From positions 22,933,968 to 22,997,967 of the forward strand of contig NC_034009.1 in assembly GCF_000346465.2 (NCBI RefSeq): a stretch of 64,000 bases of DNA. The letters run 5' to 3'. Under the pieces are notes generated by a model, which was not told the origin of the DNA, searched no databases, and worked only from the letters and a program-made list of their open reading frames with translations. Shown in pieces: positions 35,255-47,700 of the stretch (position 1 is its first letter; every line of letters begins with the position of its first letter). Source of the stretch: Prunus persica (taxonomy: Eukaryota > Streptophyta > Magnoliopsida > Rosales > Rosaceae). A program made the position numbers and the translations under genes.

Positions 35255-35953
35255 TTAGAGCAAGGGATGGACATTGCCTCTTGCAAAAACCATAATAAGT
35301 AACGGTATTAAAGCCACCAACCAGTTCAAATGGGTGTCAACGTCCCCGGCCTTCACTTGCATCTGCAGGAGCTTCTTCACCAACTTTCTAGCTAGCAGCT
35401 GATCGCCTCGAACTTGTCCGATTCCGGCTTCAGTGGGGAACCGGAGGAGAAGGTGGTAAGTAGACGATACTCCCCGCAGTGCGCTTAACCCCGGTATGCC
35501 AAAAATGGCGTCGTATGCTGCAAAGGAGTAGCTCGCATGCACCCAGAAGTCCACCATGACCGTGCTCGATCTCGGCTCGTCCCCAATCGTCACTGGGAGA
35601 GCTATTATCCCCAAAAACGACTTAGGGTCTACATAATCACGGGGAATCTCCACCTTCTCCACGTCTCTCTCTGTAAACCCTAATCGCTTTAAGGAGTGGA
35701 AGAAAAGAACGTTGGCTGAAGCGCCGTTGGCCACGAGAATCTTGTCTAGTCTTGTAGAGTTTGCGACGGTCATGGAGACCACAAGGCGGTCGTTATGAGG
35801 GACTTCAATTCCCCTGAGGTCTTCATCCGTGAAGGTGATTGTGTTGCTCTGTGGGCCATCGTTGTCGCTTTGTTTTCCATGGAGCCCCGGCAGCTTGCAT
35901 AAAAATAATGAGAGCGTGAGTAGGAAAACAAGTGTTTTGGCCTTCCTCTTCAT
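35255..35953 (-). CDS. Secreted retropepsin-like protein with a lost active site
   Basis: An intact single-exon frame of about 232 residues from the ATG at 35953. Residues 1-28 look like a signal peptide (KRKAKTLVFLLTLSLFLCKL). Residues ~40-190 match the protease region of Tat-type gypsy polyproteins: ITFTDEDLRGIEVPHNDRLV, VMVDFWV, IFGIPGLSALRGVSSTYHLL, and a terminal GIGQVRGDQLLAR. The catalytic motif, normally LVDxGSSADVLF, reads LVANGASANVLF, so the active Asp is Ala. A hydrophobic C-terminal segment (NWLVALIPLLIMVFA) follows. A TATA-like TTTATAAAG (36050-36057) lies about 97 bases upstream. No other retroelement domain or LTR is adjacent. It may be a co-opted, catalytically dead domain, or an unselected fusion. 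A longer start at 36031 would read through a duplicated 40-base leader segment. Confidence 0.6.
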   Translation of the reverse strand: MKRKAKTLVFLLTLSLFLCKLPGLHGKQSDNDGPQSNTITFTDEDLRGIEVPHNDRLVVSMTVANSTRLDKILVANGASANVLFFHSLKRLGFTERDVEKVEIPRDYVDPKSFLGIIALPVTIGDEPRSSTVMVDFWVHASYSFAAYDAIFGIPGLSALRGVSSTYHLLLRFPTEAGIGQVRGDQLLARKLVKKLLQMQVKAGDVDTHLNWLVALIPLLIMVFARGNVHPLL

Positions 35954-36457
35954 GGCTGCTGACGAATTCAAAATGTGCCGCCAGGACCACTGGCCCTTGA
36001 AATGGAGAGAAAAATGTGCGACCAGGACCACTGGCCCCTTTGAGTGTTCTTTATAAAGGACTCACAAAGCAAAGCCCTAAAATTTGGCACGAGCGAACCG
36101 TGTGGGTCGTCCGTCGAACGAACGACGCCCAACTGCACGTCCGTACAGGGCGTTTCGAATTTTGATCGTGCAAACTGCAGGAAGATAAAGCAAAGAACCG
36201 CGCCTAATTAATTGGAATATTTGAGTTTTATGTTTTTTGGTAATTTTGAAATTTGGGCTTTTGATTGAGAGTGGATCTAAATTCTAAACGAGTCTATTTC
36301 ACTTGTTCCTTCGATGTAGTCCACAAACAACAGACTTAATGGGCCCAAATATTTCTTTTTTCTTCCCCGATAGTGCTAACAAAAATTGGTCTCTAAACTG
36401 AATGTATAAGGACACACACAAAATTCATTTATCAAAACATGGCCAGATTCTCTTTCA
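35954..36457. promoter_or_regulatory. Promoter and leader of the retropepsin-like gene
   Basis: On the minus strand a TATA-like box lies at 36050-36057. The leader holds two near-identical ~26-base units with GGCCAGTGGTCCTGG, about 40 bases apart (35979-36046). The rest is unremarkable. Confidence 0.5.
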
Positions 36458-36844
36458 TCTAGCATTGCCTTAGATTTACACTATGATGATATTATCATGG
36501 TTAATGTCAATAACCCTATCCTCATAAATCAATTGTACTGTTCATATACTCGGTGTGACCAAAACCCTCCTTCAAAAGTTAAGATCAACAATGTCAACTT
36601 CAAGAACATTAAGGGCTCATCTTTCACTCCACTTGCAGTCAAGCTTGTATGTAGCAGGGGCGTACCGTGTGAGAATGTGGAGTTGGCTGACATTAATCTC
36701 ACCTATGGTGGAGACGAAGGCCCTCTTATCTCTCTGTGTTCTAATGTCAAGCCCACAATTACTGGCATGATAAAGGCTCTTGGTTGTGCTACATCGTCCT
36801 TGACACCTCTTTCTTTATCCCAAAAAATAAAAAGTACTAATTAA
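36458..36844 (+). pseudogene. C-terminal fragment of a polygalacturonase (GH28)
   Basis: About 125 codons match the C-terminal part of plant GH28 enzymes: DDIIMVNVNNPILINQLYC, PSKVKINNVNFKNIKGSS, AVKLVCSRGVPCENVELADI and NVKPTITG. The catalytic Asp and His motifs (NTDG, GDDC, GHG) lie upstream in the family and are missing here. No upstream exons with those motifs are seen in the preceding 500 bases, so this is a gene fragment. Intact relatives hydrolyse pectin in the cell wall. The in-frame ATG at 36497 is internal to the domain and is not a true start. Confidence 0.75.
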
Positions 36845-39800
36845 TGTTCTCTATACATAAATTATTGTGTTCTACTTTGCTTTTGTGCTACATGTTCTCT
36901 CCTTTGTATCAAGATAAATGAACAAATAACATGCAGAACATGTACAAAGGAGAGAAGCATTAATCCGGAGCAATTAACATGGAGACGGTTTTGAAAAACG
37001 AAATAGAAAACAAAACTGGGAGAATTAAACAACACTCCAAACAAATAATACTTAGGGTTGCCACAGAGAGCCTACAAGGGATGGACATTTTCGACCAAAA
37101 CAAAACAAAAAGGAACAAGGGATGGCCTTCTTCATCCTGTCTGCTTACGAATTCAGAAGGGCTCGTTTGCTTATATATGCAGTACGAAACGAATTGTTCT
37201 CCAAGTAAAACGAGAAAGTAAATCCAACCCTCAGCTTGTACACAAATCATAGACAATATTAGGCCCAAATTTTAGAATAAATAAGTAAAATATGAGGCCC
37301 AAATTTTGTACACAAATCATGTCGAGTGAGGGGACCTTTGGTGCATGCTTTTGTTTTGGTACAATATTTATATGTTGCCAAAACGAAAATTTTGTTCTGG
37401 TTGATAAGAATATGGGAACCCAAACATGGCTGGAGAGAATACGAACCCCCATACCTTTACTGAAGCAGCCTAATAATTCTGGTTTTGGTTTTGGAGTTTT
37501 GCAAAGAGACTCTTCTGCCCAAAAAATTGAATAAGGACAATGAGACTCTTTGGTTCGGTCCCTAGAATTGGCTCAACAACATAATAGAAGGGCCGCTGAG
37601 ATTTGAGATAGCTCTTCATCTAGTCCATGAACGACAAGTGAGGGATTCTTAGGACCCCATCCGGCCATATTGAAGGTGCCCAAATATTTCGAAAGTTTTT
37701 TTTTTTTTTTTTTGGGTCTGAACAAATAGTTTGAAAGTTAGCGATGCATAGGAGAAGTTATTCGGTGACACACTAAGAGTACTTTTCCACTCATTTGTCA
37801 TGATAAAAGGGTAAGGCCAAATAAGGGTGGTTATTGTTCATGTAAGCAGTATTTGTCCTAACAATATTTTTTTGCCTTTCCACTTATTGCCGTAGCAATT
37901 ACTATTCACATGTGATTTTTTTTTTTTTCTATATGTATGAGATTAACAAATAAATAAATTACTAGGTATGTATAAAAAAAAAATTGGTAATTTTTCTTAT
38001 TTTTTTTTCTTTGTTGACTTCAACGCCCTTAGGCAACATCTCGGGTTGTTCTTGTCTTTAGGGCCTGCCCAATCTTGGTGGAGCCCACCATCTGCCCGAG
38101 CTGGATTTGATTGTGGAAAGTGTTTTTGGAGCACGAGGGCCTTTTGCCTTGGCAATTTCAACCGGTGGAAATGGTCTAACAGTCATTCTGTTGCGTGGTA
38201 TTACAGCCCCTTATGTTATAACACGTGTTTTATTTATTAATTTTTTTCAAAATAATAAATCTAACATGAATTGATAATACTATATAACCATGTAACAATC
38301 GTATACAACAACTTTTCGATGCATTCAATTTGATATTGAGAAGGTGGTCTAGATCACCTATTAAAAAAACAAAAAAGTTGGTTTAAAAACTAAAACATAT
38401 TTAATCAATGTCATCATCTCAAGGAAGATATGCAGCTAGAGGCGAAGGCAAATTGAAATATTACAGCCTGATTAGGCGGGGATTAGTAGTTTAAGGTTTG
38501 AAAGCAACTAGTTGATCATATTCATATATATAAGAGAGAAAAAAGCAACACAATGTTTCACTTTAGTTCCTTCTTCATATGGGATGTCCCTGTCTGTCGG
38601 TGCTTTAGCTTCCCCTTCACTTCTTTTGCTTATTTTTCTTCTCCTTTCTTTTTCATTTCAATTTATCTGCATCGATCCATTGGCTTTTGAGTGTACGTCC
38701 TCAGGTATTGGTTGTCACTTAATGCATCACACGTGTTTAAATTTAAATTCTGGCTCCTCCTCCTGAATCCCAACCAAAAGAAGATGATTCATGGATCATT
38801 TTGCAATGCGTATGTTCTTTTGTTAGCCCAGAAATATTGCTATAAGTTGGGTAACTATAAAAGTTTAAGCGACGTTAACGAGAAATGTTAAGAACAGTCG
38901 TGTATATGGACATGCGATTGAAAATCACCTGCTCATTCACTTTTCCAAGCGTAAGCATCCTTCAATTAATAATTTTATCAAGTCGAAAAAGATAGTGCAC
39001 TATGATGTCTTGTACTAACCTAGCCTCACATCTATATAATAATTCAAGGGGGCAATGATCAGTGCACTACATGACTACCAAGTCTATAACACTTGCTGCT
39101 CCTCGGCAACTTTCTGCCTGTGTAATTGTGCAAAAGATTCTCTTAACCCTTGTGTCATATTGCACATGGCTTGGTTAAATTCAATTGTTTTGTCCACCCG
39201 TACAAAGTGGTAAGTTTTATTTCACATTCAGTCATTTTATTATTTTTTGGGTTAAAGTATTAATCAAAATGCAGAGAAAATAATATTACCGGAATATTTA
39301 ATTGTAAATGAACACTAAAGTGAAGGCAACTTCACCTATACGAAGAAAAAGAATGGCAAAATGGTCAAAAAGAGGCCATAGTCGTGATCATAAAGTTAAA
39401 AAGTAGTTCCATTTCGATTCTTCTTTTTACGAAGAAAATTGCCATCCACTGTGAAAAAAAGCATATACCCACAGCTAACTTCTGCAAGTGCTTCTCCAAA
39501 TAATTTTCATGGGTGCTTACTTATATCTGCACCTTATCTGACTCTGACTGGACGCGTTATTGTTAATATTGATGTGGCTTTTGATAGAGAAATTAATAGA
39601 TGATACAATTCCTAAATGACATACATATTTCTTACTAATCAAAAGCAACGCATTTTGTGCAGCAATTTATGCCATCATATATTGTTTCATCAAAGGTAAA
39701 AGCTTCCTCTGGTCTGCTATAAGCCTACAACCCTACAAACCCTAGCTAATCCTCAAACATTTTAATAAATTTGTGCAAAGGCTTAAACCCAATTTTTGCC

Positions 39801-40900
39801 GGACCATTACAGGAAAAGACTACGAATGCCTTTTATTTCTTCTTCTTGTCGGGATTAAAAAAAAAACCATTAAAATGTTCTATTTTACTTTTGGATTCAT
39901 TTAGGTGCCAAATGGAGAACTTTGAGCCTACCACCCTTGGCCAAAAATAAACGGTGCACAAATATATATACCAATCGGAAAAGTCTCCGCATTGGCCGCC
40001 ATTAATCATCATATTCCCTCTTGGCAAGTTTGGCTTAATCAGCTGCATTCTTCTGCAGAAAGAACTGCTGGTTGGGATTCCTTAGTTGTTAGTTGTCATT
40101 GTGGCTTTGTGTTGTAATTTTCCTTTCTTTATCCAAAAAGAAGAAGAAAAATTTAAAGAGTCTCTATTAACTAAATAAAAGAGTTGTATGATACATATTT
40201 AAAAAATATTCAACCCGCTAACATATCTGATGAATGATTAAGATTAAAATTCATTAACTACGTAGCAAAAATCATTATTAAAAAACTCACCATGTTCATC
40301 ATGCGTCACCAATATAACAAATGTTCTTATCACACCTTTTTCAATTTCATAGATTTTAAATTGACGATAAAAGAAGATAGGTGAAATGTTGCTTGTACTC
40401 TAATGTTGTACATGAAAGCGTGGTCCGTCGGAGCGTTAGCCGGGAATATTTTCCAGCCCATATAAGGAAGGACCACATCACTGGTCATGGGACACCTGAG
40501 AAAAAAAATCAATTTCATTTTATTTTTCCAATTTCCCCTCAATTTTAGATATTTTATTATTGGTAATTGCATAACACTTTTATTAGTTTCCTGTATACTG
40601 TTCGAAAGTCCAGTCCAGTGTTGTCTGTCGGGCATGGATATGGAGGGAAATTTTACGGCGGGCCCCACCTCAATGAAGTGCCCATAGTGTGCTTGACAGA
40701 AGCATCTCTCAGATTGGGTGTCCCATCCCCACGCTCCTCAACTGCCAGCCTTGGCGCGTTTTAGCAACGGACTTCCATCAGCCCCGCCGCTGGATCCAAA
40801 CGACGAGTCGTCCTTACAAATTTCAAACGACGCGCGGAGAAGGTTGCGTTGGTACGACTAGTCGTCCTCGTTTCTCGTACCCCTGTAAAGTTAACCACTG
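36845..40900. other. Gene-poor interval upstream of AGD3
   Basis: About 4 kb with no gene I can support. It has scattered small repeats: a TCTCTCCTTTGTA inverted pair at 36894-36955, a duplicated AGGCCCAAATTTT/GTACACAAATCAT near 37230-37320, and poly(T) runs. A short signal-peptide-like frame (MSLSVGALASPSLLLLIFLL, 38584) has no supporting exon. The last 200 bases before 40900 become GC-richer and are probably the AGD3 promoter. Confidence 0.5.
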
Positions 40901-41740
40901 TCACAGAGAGAGACAGTGAGAGAGTCCCAGAAAACTGTTGGAAGAGAATACAAGGGCCCGAAACGACGTCGTCGACGTCGTCCCCATGGGCTGCTGATTC
41001 TTCTCAGTCTTTCCCAACAAGTAACAAGGAAGTCACAAATCCCCGCAAATAAAAGCAGAGAGATAAAAAGAGAAAGTGAAAGAAAGCGAGGAAAAAAGGA
41101 AAGAGAAGGGCTTTTTGGGGAAGAAGGTGTTATTTCTCGCATTTATCAAAGAGAGGTTTTTGTGTCTCTCTGTCTCTTTCGACATTTTCAGGTTTAATGA
41201 AATTGCCAAGAGACTCAGTTTCTCAGTGCTCTAAATCTTAATCTTAATCTTAATTAGTTTAGTGTTAATTAAGTGGGTGTGGCGCTAAGCTTAACCAAAA
41301 GGGCTCAAAGCCTCATGAAAATGTTTTCTTGCCTCTTTCTTTCTTAGGGTTCCTTCCTTCTTACTCCCTCTGTCTTTCTCTCTCTTCTTTTTGTTTCGGG
41401 TGGGCCGTACTGCTACTTCTAGGGTTTTGAAGCTGAAACAAAAATAGTAAAAAAGGAAAAATAAAAAAAAGAGATTGGAGGCTCTGTAGCTTTGAGAGTG
41501 GGGGGTTGAAATCCATGCAGCTGGAGCTGAATCAGCTGATGATATAGATGCTGGGGTTTGTTTGGATGTGATTTCTACTGGGTTTCCTTAATCGTGGGTT
41601 TTGGTAGATTGGAGCGAAATCTAAAATGTGCAAGATCTTGATGAATGAGGTTAAGTGCTTAGAATCAGCGAAGATGGAGCATTGTCTTAGTGCTAATTGA
41701 TATTTCTTGGCAAGTTGGAAGAGAAATCGCGCTCTTAAAC
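40901..41740 (+). promoter_or_regulatory. 5' leader of AGD3
   Basis: GA/CT-rich leader sequence upstream of the AGD3 ATG at 41741. Purine runs lie at 41060-41110, pyrimidine runs at 41335-41395. It contains several short upstream ATGs, a possible translational brake. The transcription start is not evident. Confidence 0.5.
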
Positions 41741-44700
41741 ATGCATTTCACAAAGCTCGATGACTCTCCTATGTTCCGCAAGCAGGTTTTCTCTCTCTCT
41801 ATCTCTCTCTGCCGTTAGGCTGCTTATATCTCTCCTTGTTTGCGTGGTTTGGTTGTCGCATTTTGTTCCTCATTCCAATGACATGTTTGGCTGCTGAGAA
41901 ATTTCGGAAGAGAAACTAAAGTTTGGAATTTGAATCTCATGGCTGGCTTGGGGGCTGTGATTTCTCTGCAACAAAATGGAGCATGTGCTGCCGATAGTTG
42001 TACATTTTAGAGAAGTGAATTGCATTGGCACAATCGCCATCTGCCACATCCCTTAAATTGCTGAATTATTTAGCATTTGCCAGTTGTGTAATTTGAAATG
42101 AATTGATGCGAGTTATGCAAGTTCAAGTTGAAAAGGTTTTAGTTTGCTCCTGTTGTTTCTGAGTTGCAAGACAGCCCAACCTAATTTATTTTTTCAATAA
42201 TATGTCTCGGTTTAACTTCCACCGATTTCACGTTCTGTAGAAGAACAGAGAGTTAGTTAGCTGTATTTGTATTCTCTGCAGAGGGCTGAAAATATGAAGC
42301 TTTGCAAAGATGTCTCTGTTATAGTTCCCAGACTTCTTAAATCTGCTTATACCCTGCTCGGGGTTTATATTACTCAGGCTCTGAAAATGTCGAGTGTAGC
42401 GAATGTTAAATAGCACCCCCCTTCCCCTTCTTGTCGTATTTACTTTGTGATGCATGTGAATAATGTTGCTATCTCCATTCCTGTCACTGCATTCTGTTAT
42501 ATCCATTATACGTGGGTTCATGACATTATTACTAGTTATGGACTTTGCTGCGGTATGTAGTCATTGATAATTCTTTTGGTGGAGCAGATACTGTGCATGG
42601 AGGAAAATGCTGAATCATTGAGGGAGAGAAGTTTAAGGTTTTACAAAGGATGCCGAAAATACACGTATGTCTACAAATAACTGTTCGATGGAATTTTTTG
42701 ACTTTGCCAATTGTTGTGTATTCAATTACATTGCTGATGATATAAAATGTAAATTTCATTTGGTACCATGAAAGACTTGACCACTTAGTATCTTATGCTT
42801 TTTGCACTTCCTATAACTCTCAAATATGCAGAGCATATGAAAATTTGATAATTTAACATACATGTTGTCAGGTGGTTTTGGATCTTCCTTATCTTGTTTT
42901 TGCTGGATGGAATCAACCTTTGCTAAACATGTTTTGTTTGTCAGGGAATTACTTAAAAGTGTTTTTTTCTTTTTGTTTTTGCTTGCAGTGAAGGACTTGG
43001 GGAAGCATATGATGGGGACATTGCTTTTGCTAGTGCCCTAGAAACTTTTGGCGGGGGGCATAATGATCCAATTAGTGTGGCTTTTGGAGGTATGCCAATT
43101 TGTCATCATAAAGAGTATCAAACATTGGTGATTTTCTTTTCTAGTTGCTTCATCGGTGGGTGCATTGGGGTCACCCAAGTGCACCCAATTCTTTTCCATT
43201 CTGACCACATTTGAACTATAATATCATTTGTTATCAGGATTATGTGTGTTAGCCAAAAGAAAATTAAACAAAAAGGAAACAAATTCATAGATAGTGCATG
43301 TTGTTGAAACAACTATTAGAAGCAGGTATAAGCTGCTTTTGGCATTTATTAATTGGCTCCTGTCTTCTTCTCTAGGCCCTGTTATGACCAAATTTACGAT
43401 AGCACTGAGAGAAATTGGGACATACAAGGAAGTTCTTCGATCTCAGGTGATAACTTTGTTTTATCTGTTGCTGCAAGCTAAAGGCTTCCTTCTGTTTTTG
43501 CAATCACAATATTTTGGCTGCAGTTCCCAGAATATCAATTCAATATGCAGTTTGAGAGATGTTCGTTATCAGTTGAAATGGTTTCTTCTTAATTTAGGCT
43601 TGTGAATAATTCCATTTTGAAGCTTGATATCATTTCCATGTTTTGAAGTTTTTGCTTTACAATGAGGCTTTACTTGAGCAAAAGTAACTCTAACTGCATA
43701 CATTTTATGGCTGACAGAACACATTGTGGCGTATGCAGTCACAGGAAGTTTAATATGCTTTAAATTCCCTAGTCAAATGGCTTTCCATGATCCTTTTTTT
43801 GTAGCTCTCTGTGTTCGTTGCCTGTTGGATTAGTAGTTTATTTTATGTCATGCATAATGTCAAGCTATAGTATTAACCTGTTTTTCCTCTCCCTTACAGG
43901 TTGAGCATATGCTAAATGACAGACTGTTACAATTTGTGAATATTGATTTGCATGAGGTCAAGGTATTGTGAAAGATTCCTGCATCAGGCGATTTGGGTTT
44001 ATCTTTGTTTTTGTCAGTATCATTTGTGTCTTGTAGTTAGTGTTGAATGGAGTATTGTCTTTGTGCAGGAGGCGCGGAAACGTTTTGACAAGGCTAGCCT
44101 TATTTATGACCAGGTGTGTGCTGCAGATCCTAAATTAATTTGCTTCTTTTGTTGAAGGAACTTCAATGCATTTAGTGACTATTTTCTCATGTGTTGAATT
44201 TAGAAAATAGAATGATCTGTTCCAGTAAAATATTGCTAGCATTTAAAAATAAATAAATGCAGGATCTCCTGCAACTGTAGAAAGATTTTTATTTTATTTT
44301 TCATGTTCTAACCAAGTCTGAGGTATCTTGAAAGATAGTTCTGCAGGTTAGTTGAAATCTAGTAGAACCACACCAGATTCATTTGTATTTTTTGGGAACT
44401 TGTTTGGGAGAGATTTATTGGTGTGATTTCTTCCCGTATCTTTGATTTGTTAGAGCTCGCCTTTTTCTATTCTTTTTTTTGCAGCTGTATATAACAACCT
44501 TGTTTTTCATAATTTAATATGGGATTTGAATCATTGATAGATCTTGCAGCTATTTTGGGATTAATAAGACTCTTTGAAATTAATTGAGTATGTCATACGT
44601 AGTTTGATACTTATGTTACCGCAGGCTCGCGAGAAATTTCTCTCATTGAGAAAAGGCACAAAGAATGATGTAGCTTCCATGCTAGAGGAGGTACTATGCA

Positions 44701-47700
44701 GTGCAAACTCTAATTATATTTGTTAATATATGTTCTTATCTATGGCATTGAAAATTATCCATTCTTTACATTCTAATACAGCTTAGAGATATTGCAGGAA
44801 CTTCATAATGCAAGGTCTACATTTGAGCAAGCTCGTTTTAGTCTGGTAAGTTTCTTGAAGCTGTCCTTTTCGAAATCAATGATTTCATGTAATTGAAACA
44901 TTGGCATTATGATTTGGACCTTTTTATTTGCAGGTGACTGCTCTTTCTAATGTTGAAGCAAAAAAGAGGTTTGAATTTCTGGAAGCGGTCAGTGGAACAA
45001 TGGATGCACATCTTCGTTACTTCAAACAGGTGAATTGGAAGCCAGGTTTTCTGTCCTTTTCACATGCTTTATCACTAGTTTGTTGACCTTCAACCTTTTT
45101 CATGTGTAGGGTTATGAGTTGTTGCATCAAATGGAGCCATATATTAATCAGGTTTGTTATAAATGTGTATGTTAGTGTAATATTTAAGCCAAATCTAAAT
45201 CAGGTTTGAGATTCTTATATTCCTAACTTTTCTATTCTGTTTGTAATGAGAATAATTGAAAATTTGACCTCTTACTATTTCATAGGTCTTGACTTATGCT
45301 CAACAATCAAGAGAAAGATCCAACTATGAACAGGCAGCTCTTAACGAAAGGATGCAAGAATACAAAAGACAGGTTGATCGAGAGAGCAGGTGGTCTTCCA
45401 ATGGTTCTAATGGATCTCCTAATGGAGACGGGATACAAGCCATTGGTAGAAGTTCACATAAAATGATAGAGGCCGTTATGCAGTCTGCTGCAAAGGGAAA
45501 GGTTTGAAGAAGCTTCATTTTTTTTTTTCCCAGTTATTGCCTTTAATTTATTTACGTGATCTATGTTCCACTTCTTTATGCATTTTGATATTGAAGTTGC
45601 TTTTGTTTCATGTCTACATTTAATACTACAGACAAAATTTAACAGTAATCAATAATCAGGTTCAAACCATTAGGCAAGGTTATCTCTCAAAACGTTCCTC
45701 GAACTTGAGGGGTGACTGGAAAAGAAGGTTTTTTGTTCTTGATAGCCGAGGAATGCTGTATTACTATCGAAAACAATGCAGTAAACCATCTGTAAGTAAT
45801 TTTTTCAAGAAAGAAGTTAGGATGCAGAAGGCTTGAAGTTTGTCCCGGGCTTGACGTTAATATCAATGTTTTGTTATTGTGTTTGTCTATAACTTGTAGG
45901 GGTCTGGTAGCCAAGTTTCTGGTCAGAGGAATAGTTCTGAGCTTGGTTCTGGACTTCTGAGTCGGTGGCTTTCTTCTCATTATCATGGTGGAGTGCACGA
46001 TGAGAAATCTGTTGCTCATCACACAGTGAATCTGCTTACATCAACTATCAAAGTTGATGCTGACCAGTCAGATCTGAGGTTTTGTTTCAGGATCATTTCA
46101 CCGACAAAGAACTATACTTTGCAGGTTCGATTCAGTGTAGCTGTCCCTTGTGATCTTGGATTTAATTTTATGTATTTATGTAGTTCCTGAACGGTTTCTC
46201 AACCAATTTTAGCTGGTGATTCTGCTAATATGGCAAATATGTGATGGTTATTTGTATATAGGGGTTCCTGCAATGATATTTATTTATGCTTGTCAGTGCA
46301 GGCAGAGAGTGCACTTGATCAAATGGATTGGATTGAGAAGATAACAGGGGTTATTGCTTCATTACTTAGCTCTCAGGCTCCTGAGAGGGTAATTATTGTG
46401 AAGTTTTGCATGATTATGATGCCATTGATTTTCATAGTTGCTTTGATGATTTTTGTCCAATTCTTTTTCAGTTTCTGCCTGCTAGTCCCATGGGAAGCCA
46501 TCGTCGTTCAGCAAGTGAGAGTAGTTCATTTGAGAGTTCTGATTTTGATCACACTGGAGTCGAAGAACTTGCATCTGAGAGGAGTCTTCCTACTGCAAAT
46601 TCTGACCGCCCATTGAGAAGCTCACAACAGCAACGATCTTCTTTAAAAAGTGAAAAGACAATCGACATGCTACGACGAGTATGTGGGAATGATAAGTGTG
46701 CTGATTGTAGTGCCCCAGAGCCAGATTGGGCATCATTAAATCTTGGTGTTCTCGTTTGCATAGAATGTTCTGGTGTTCATCGTAATCTTGGTGTACATAT
46801 CTCAAAGGTAATCATTCTGCTTTCTTAGTCTTTTTACATGTTATATCTGTGAGCCATGCACTCTTAAATAAGTGTTGTGTAGGCATGCCTATCAAATGAC
46901 TATTATGTTATCCTGTTCTTTCTTCCTCTACTTTTTTATGCGTACAATCTCAAATATTTATAGAGTAGGAATCTAAAGAACCTTCCTCGTATGATTTTTA
47001 CTAATATGGTTTTTTTTAACTGACCAATAATGTGGTTTACTTTTCTAAAGGCAATAAGAATTGTTAACATGGAATGTGTAAACTGTCCAGTAATATTTTT
47101 AAATCTTTTTTCTGAGATTTTCTCGCCTCTGACCATGAATTTGGTGTACAATTACAGGAGAATTCAATAATTGTTCACATCATGATAAAGTGGAAACTAT
47201 TATTTACTGGAAATTACTAAATTTTGTTTTGATTTGTATGTTATATGGACTGTAATATCTTCATAGGAACTTTTTTGTTTATAACTGGGTAAAGTGTCCA
47301 TGGTAATGATGTATGTACTGGTCCTATAAAAAAATGATATATGTATCAGTTGCTCATTTCTGCAACTCTTTTTCTTGGTGGCTTTTACTGCAGGTAAGGT
47401 CTCTTACACTGGATGTCAAAGCATGGGAGCCTTCTGTTATAAATTTGTTTCAGTCTTTGGGTAATGCCTTTGCCAACTCTGTCTGGGAGGAACTTTTGCA
47501 ATCAAGAAATGCGTTTCAGGTTGATCTTATATCCACAGGGTAGGGATTCTTTGTTACAACTCTTTCGAGTATCGTATATGTTTCATCTTTACTTGACTGT
47601 TGTGAGCATTCACTGCTATTCTTCTGGTGAAGGTCATACAAGTCTGATAAAAAACAGCTAGTTTTTATCAGCAAACCCAGTCAGAGTGATTCTATACCAG

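Noticed and set aside
38512..38766. Frame with a signal-peptide-like MSLSVGALASPSLLLL start
   Set aside because: No mature domain or following exon could be found; hydrophobic runs are common in CT-rich DNA.
39480..39640. Possible RNase H remnant of a LINE (VIVNIDVAFD-like)
   Set aside because: The match is a few residues and no reverse transcriptase is nearby.
40916..41197. Basic Arg/Glu-rich frames before AGD3
   Set aside because: They are translations of the purine-rich 5' leader.
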